From Paraburkholderia humisilvae (GTDB lineage Bacteria; Pseudomonadota; Gammaproteobacteria; Burkholderiales; Burkholderiaceae), in assembly GCF_902859855.1 (NCBI RefSeq), contig NZ_CADIKH010000021.1, positions 79,148-143,147 on the forward strand: 64,000 nucleotides of DNA. Direction: 5' to 3'. This document shows positions 60,520 through 64,000 of the stretch, in pieces; position 1 is the stretch's first letter; every line of letters starts with the position of its first letter. Made by a program: the position numbers and the translations under genes. The notes below the pieces were generated by a model. It did no database searches, had not been told where the DNA came from, and was given only the letters and a program-made list of their open reading frames with translations.

Positions 60520-61776
60520 ATGACTAGCCCAGCTCTTCGCCCTATTGAGGTCAACGGCCGGACCTACCGGTTGCCGGCCACGCCGACTGTGGTCATATGC
60601 GTCGACGGCTGCGAATACGACTATCTCGAAGCGGCGGCCGCAGCCGGCGTCGCGCCGTACCTGGCGCGCCTGCTCGCGAGCGGCGCTGCGTTCAAGGGCG
60701 ATTGCGTGATCCCTTCGTTCACCAACCCGAACAACCTGTCGATCGTGTGTGGTGTGCCGCCGGCGGTGCACGGCATCTGCGGCAATTACTTCTGGGACCC
60801 GGAGGCGAACGGCGGCGCGGGCGCTGAAGTGATGATGAACGACCCGGCCTATCTGCGCGCCGGGACGTTGCTGGCCGCCGCCGCGCAGGCGGGGGCGGCG
60901 GTCGCGGTCGTGACCGCGAAGGACAAGCTGCGTCGCCTGCTCGGCTGGCAGATGAAGGGCATCTGCTTTTCCGCGGAGAAGGCGGATGCGGCCACGCTGG
61001 AAGAGAACGGCATCGAACGCGTGCCTGAACTGGTCGGTCTGCCGGTGCCGGATGTGTATAGCGCGGGGCTGTCCGAGTTCGTGTTCGCCGCGGGCGTACG
61101 GCTTGCCCAAACGCGCCGGCTCGATCTGATGTATCTGTCGACCACTGACTATATCCAGCACAAGTGCGCGCCCGGCACGCCCGGCGCCAATGCGTTCTAC
61201 GCGATGATGGATCGTTATCTCGCGCAACTGCACGAACTCGGCTGGGCGATCGCGTTGACCGCTGACCACGGGATGAATGCGAAGCACGATCCGGTGACCG
61301 GTGAGCCCAATGTGATCTATCTGCAGGACGTGCTCGACGATTGGCTCGGCGCGCGCACGACGCGCGTGATTTTGCCGATCACCGATCCTTACGTTGTTCA
61401 TCACGGCGCGCTTGGTTCGTTCGCGACGGTTTATCTGCCGTCTTCGAGTGATACAGAAGTGCTGATCAGGCGGCTTGCTTTGCTGCCGGGCGTCGAGGTC
61501 GTGCTCGACAATCGCGCGGCTTGCGAGCGCTTTCAGTTGCCGAACGATCGCGTCGGCGACATCGTCGTGATCAGCAAGCGCGACATCGTGCTCGGTACCC
61601 GGCGTGCCGAGCACGATCTGTCCGGGCTGACGGTGCCGCTGCGCTCGCATGGCGGATTGTCCGAGCAACAGGTGCCGCTTGTCTTCAACCGGCGCGTCGT
61701 CGGTTGGCCCGCTGACCGGCGGCTTCGCAACTTCGATGTGTTCGACGTCGCGCTCAACCATCTGGTGGCGTCATGA
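60520..61776 (+). CDS. phnA: Phosphonoacetate hydrolase
   Basis: 418-residue alkaline-phosphatase-superfamily enzyme that splits phosphonoacetate into acetate and phosphate. The nucleophile is T68 in PSFTNPNNLSIVCG, and zinc ligands are recognisable in CVDGCEYDY (about 28-36), STTDYIQHKCAPG (about 207-219), TADHGMNAKHDP (about 247-258) and LRSHGGLSEQQVPL (about 377-390). Length and active-site order agree with PhnA of Sinorhizobium. It overlaps phnY by four bases (ATGA). It performs the last step of the PhnW-PhnY-PhnA route. Confidence 0.95.
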   Translation: MTSPALRPIEVNGRTYRLPATPTVVICVDGCEYDYLEAAAAAGVAPYLARLLASGAAFKGDCVIPSFTNPNNLSIVCGVPPAVHGICGNYFWDPEANGGAGAEVMMNDPAYLRAGTLLAAAAQAGAAVAVVTAKDKLRRLLGWQMKGICFSAEKADAATLEENGIERVPELVGLPVPDVYSAGLSEFVFAAGVRLAQTRRLDLMYLSTTDYIQHKCAPGTPGANAFYAMMDRYLAQLHELGWAIALTADHGMNAKHDPVTGEPNVIYLQDVLDDWLGARTTRVILPITDPYVVHHGALGSFATVYLPSSSDTEVLIRRLALLPGVEVVLDNRAACERFQLPNDRVGDIVVISKRDIVLGTRRAEHDLSGLTVPLRSHGGLSEQQVPLVFNRRVVGWPADRRLRNFDVFDVALNHLVAS

Positions 61777-63236
61777 ACGCGGCTGTGGTCGATCATCCGG
61801 CCGATCATCTGTCATTTCGCAGCGAGGCATTACGTCTTGCGGGCGCGCGTGCGCGGCGCGAACGCACGCTCGATGTGACCGATCCGTTTAGCGGGCTGCG
61901 CGTGGGTTGCGTGCCGCTTGCGTCGGTCGACGATGTGCGTGCCGCGTTCGAGTATGCGCATGCCTATCAGGCGACACTCACCCGCTATGAGCGCTCGCAG
62001 ATTCTCGAGCGTGCCGCGGCATTGCTGCGCGAGCGCGCGGAAGCGGCATCGGATCTGATCACGCTCGAGTCGGGATTGTCGAAGCAGGACGCTCGCTACG
62101 AGATCGGCCGCGTCGCGGACGTGTTCAAGTTCGCGTCGATGGAAGCGCTGCGTGATGATGGCCAGAGTTTTTCGTGCGATCTGACGCCGCATGGCAAGCG
62201 TCGCCGCGTGTTCACGCAGCGCGAGCCGCTTGCCGGTGTGATCGTTGCGATCACACCTTTTAATCATCCGATGAACCAGGTCGCGCACAAGGTCGCGCCG
62301 GCGATCGCGACGAATAATCGTGTCGTGCTGAAGCCGTCGGAAAAGGTGCCGCTGTCCGCGTACTATCTCGCGGACCTGCTCTACGAAGCAGGTTTGCCGG
62401 AGCCGATGCTGCAAGTGGTGACAGGCGACCCGCGGGAAATTGCCGATGAGCTGATTACGCATCCGCTCGCGGAACTCGTGACGTTTACCGGCGGCGTGAA
62501 GATCGGCAAACACATTGCGGCGCGAGCTGGTTACCGGCGCATTGTGCTCGAACTGGGTGGCAACGATCCGCTGATCGTGCTTGAAGATGCCGATCTCGAA
62601 CGCGCGGCGGAGCTTGCGGTGCAGGGCTCATATAAGAACTCCGGGCAGCGTTGCACCGCGGTCAAGAGAATGCTCGTGCAGCGCAGTGTGATTTCACGCT
62701 TTACAGAGCTTGTCGTCGAAAAGACGCGCGCGTGGTCGTATGGCAATCCATTCGATCCGTCCAACCAGATGGGCACGGTGATCGACGAGGCCGCGGCGCG
62801 CACCTTCGAGGCGCGTGTCAATGAGGCGGTCGCGCAGGGCGCGCGGCTTCTGACCGGCAATCGGCGCGACGGCGCGTTGTATGCGCCGACCGTCGTCGAC
62901 CGCGTCGATCCATCGATGACACTGATTCGTGAGGAGACCTTCGGTCCGGTTTCGCCGATCGTCGCGTTCGATACGCTCGACGATGCGATCCGTATCAGCA
63001 ACGGCACGCCGTACGGTCTCTCGTGCGGCGTCTGCACGAACCGGCAGGACGCGACCCTGCGTTTTATCAATGAATTGCGAGTCGGCACGGTGAACGTGTG
63101 GGAAGTGCCGGGATATCGCGTCGAGCTGACGCCGTTCGGCGGCATCAAGGATTCAGGGCTCGGCTATAAGGAAGGCGTGCAGGAGGCGATGAAGAGCTTT
63201 ACCCATCTCAAGACGTTTTCGTTACCGTGGGAGTGA
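61773..63236 (+). CDS. phnY: Phosphonoacetaldehyde dehydrogenase
   Basis: 487-residue NAD-dependent aldehyde dehydrogenase. Motifs: VIVAITPFNHPMNQVAHKVAPAI (NAD-binding, about 154-176), VLELGGNDPLIVLEDADL with the general-base glutamate near 260, NSGQRCTAVKR with nucleophile C294, and REETFGPVSPIVAF near 390. In phosphonate clusters this enzyme oxidises phosphonoacetaldehyde to phosphonoacetate, the substrate of PhnA. It overlaps phnA by four bases and is followed after four bases by the HD-domain gene. The name phnY is also used for an unrelated 2-oxoglutarate oxygenase; that protein is not encoded here. Confidence 0.94.
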   Translation: MNAAVVDHPADHLSFRSEALRLAGARARRERTLDVTDPFSGLRVGCVPLASVDDVRAAFEYAHAYQATLTRYERSQILERAAALLRERAEAASDLITLESGLSKQDARYEIGRVADVFKFASMEALRDDGQSFSCDLTPHGKRRRVFTQREPLAGVIVAITPFNHPMNQVAHKVAPAIATNNRVVLKPSEKVPLSAYYLADLLYEAGLPEPMLQVVTGDPREIADELITHPLAELVTFTGGVKIGKHIAARAGYRRIVLELGGNDPLIVLEDADLERAAELAVQGSYKNSGQRCTAVKRMLVQRSVISRFTELVVEKTRAWSYGNPFDPSNQMGTVIDEAAARTFEARVNEAVAQGARLLTGNRRDGALYAPTVVDRVDPSMTLIREETFGPVSPIVAFDTLDDAIRISNGTPYGLSCGVCTNRQDATLRFINELRVGTVNVWEVPGYRVELTPFGGIKDSGLGYKEGVQEAMKSFTHLKTFSLPWE

Positions 63237-63240
63237 CATC

Positions 63241-63801
63241 TTGGCTTTGAGTCTTAGCGATATCCGTGGGCTGTTCGAGGAGTACGGCAGTCTGAATTAT
63301 GGTGGCGAGCGAGTGAGTCAGCTCGAGCATGCGTTGCAGTGTGGTGCGCTCGCCGAGCAGGAAAACGCCGGCGATGAGCTCGTCGCCGCGGCGTTTCTGC
63401 ATGACATCGGGCACTTGCTGAACCGGCGCGGTCCGACGCCGACGGCACGTGGCATCGACGATCTGCATCAGTTCTTTGCGTTGCCGTTCCTGCGGCCTGT
63501 GCTGTCTGATGCGGTGCTCGAGCCCATCCGCTTGCATGTGGATGCGAAGCGCTGCCTGTGCGCGATCGACGATACGTACTTCAACACGCTGTCGCCGGAT
63601 TCTGTGCGCAGTCTGGGGTTGCAAGGCGGCATCTTTAGCGATGACGAAGCGCAGGCGTTTTTGCGCAAGCCTTATGCGGAAGATGCGCTGCGCTTGCGCC
63701 GATGGGATGATCTGGCGAAAGTCGCGGGCACGGTGACGCCGGACGTCGATCACTTTTTGAGCGTGGTCGAGCGCGTGATGGAGAAGCGCGTAGCGGCTTG
63801 A
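63241..63801 (+). CDS. PhnZ-like HD-domain mixed-valent di-iron oxygenase
   Basis: 186-residue HD-superfamily protein resembling PhnZ, which oxidatively cleaves 2-amino-1-hydroxyethylphosphonate to glycine and phosphate. The expected di-iron and substrate residues are all present with PhnZ spacing: Y20, E23 and H30 in NYGGERVSQLEH, H54-D55 in LHDIGH, H76, H99 in RLHVDAKR, and RRWDDLAKV. The GGERVSQLEHALQ segment is typical. The start is TTG 63241, eight bases after GGGAG, and four bases after phnY, so it is certainly in the operon. Its usual partner, the 2-oxoglutarate hydroxylase, is absent from the window. TmpB-type or another phosphonate specificity is possible. Confidence 0.87.
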   Translation: MALSLSDIRGLFEEYGSLNYGGERVSQLEHALQCGALAEQENAGDELVAAAFLHDIGHLLNRRGPTPTARGIDDLHQFFALPFLRPVLSDAVLEPIRLHVDAKRCLCAIDDTYFNTLSPDSVRSLGLQGGIFSDDEAQAFLRKPYAEDALRLRRWDDLAKVAGTVTPDVDHFLSVVERVMEKRVAA

Positions 63802-63842
63802 ACGTGCGCTTTGCGCTTGCCTGAACGGGGCGTTGATGCATT

Positions 63843-63887
63843 GCATGTGGGCGTGTGAAGAGGTTCTTCACACGCCCACATGCTTTT
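63843..63887 (+). terminator. Rho-independent terminator of the phn operon
   Basis: Perfect 19-bp stem (arms 63843-63861 and 63865-63883, beginning GCATGTGGGC and ending GCCCACATGC) with a three-base GGT loop, followed by TTTT. It starts 41 bp after the last phn gene. Confidence 0.93.
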
Positions 63888-63898
63888 CAAAATACCAC

Positions 63899-63927
63899 TT
63901 GCACGTGCTGCGGCGAGTGACTAGAAT
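63899..63927 (+). promoter_or_regulatory. Sigma-70-like promoter at the window end
   Basis: TTGCAC, 17-base spacer, TAGAAT: a near-consensus pair directed out of the window. The 73 bases after it show no start codon with ribosome-binding site, so the transcribed gene lies beyond the edge. Confidence 0.6.
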
Positions 63928-64000
63928 CTCGGTCTTTCGCGCTCTGAGCGGCCTCGTTGCGAGGCATAAGCGGGAGGGTGCGGAAGGCGGGAGCGCCAGT

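Overview
The window is a GC-rich bacterial chromosome segment, most likely from a Burkholderiaceae member of the Paraburkholderia/Burkholderia type. The evidence is gene content (DUF4148 protein, tarD-dctA tartrate block, PaoABC oxidoreductase, PhnSTUV/PhnWAY phosphonate cluster, MHYT-GGDEF-EAL protein, HTH-fused aspartate carbamoyltransferase), strong G/C bias at third codon positions, and short intergenic gaps. I see no rRNA, tRNA, CRISPR array, insertion sequence or prophage. About 60 protein genes are supported.

Layout. 1-1639: a HipB/HipA toxin-antitoxin pair, with HipB cut by the window edge. 1669-5050: a small orphan protein, then a dipZ-msrA operon for periplasmic methionine-sulfoxide repair. 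5311-9049: a D-tartrate module (LysR regulator divergent from a TarD-type dehydratase, then a DctA transporter). 9225-14488: a chemotaxis receptor with a sigma-28-like promoter, a glycine-zipper protein, a MipA-type outer-membrane protein, a membrane protein with a tetrapeptide-repeat tail, and a GNAT enzyme. 14634-23102: a PIG-L deacetylase, a MocA-like cytidylyltransferase, and a probable alcohol/ester catabolic block (AraC regulator, alpha/beta hydrolase, GMC oxidoreductase, frameshifted aldehyde dehydrogenase, YfcF-type GST). 23157-27107: paoABC, a periplasmic molybdenum aldehyde oxidoreductase. 27819-34187: DUF4148 protein, orphan FixJ-like regulator, LysR, HTH-fused aspartate carbamoyltransferase, MHYT-GGDEF-EAL protein. 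34402-43360: NifQ-like protein, FUSC and two LysE-type transporters, a beta-propeller protein, an ArsR-NemA pair, an Lrp-LysE divergent pair and small conserved proteins. 43656-48813: S53 and S10 peptidases in tandem, then small exported or unknown proteins. 48885-53825: NAD synthetase, L,D-transpeptidase, EamA transporter and a UbiB-like probable pseudokinase. 54120-63801: a full 2-aminoethylphosphonate uptake and degradation cluster, closed by a 19-bp-stem terminator.

How the genes work together. In the phosphonate cluster, PhnSTUV imports 2-aminoethylphosphonate, PhnW makes phosphonoacetaldehyde, PhnY oxidises it to phosphonoacetate and PhnA releases acetate and phosphate. A terminal PhnZ-like HD oxygenase adds a second possible C-P cleavage route. 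MocA at 15564 may supply the cytosine dinucleotide form of the molybdenum cofactor that PaoABC-type enzymes need. The most unusual item is the aspartate carbamoyltransferase with an N-terminal DNA-binding-like domain: its own promoter has a perfect 19-bp palindrome over the -10 element, which suggests a self-regulating trigger enzyme. Functional statements come from motif recognition by eye; no database search was run.
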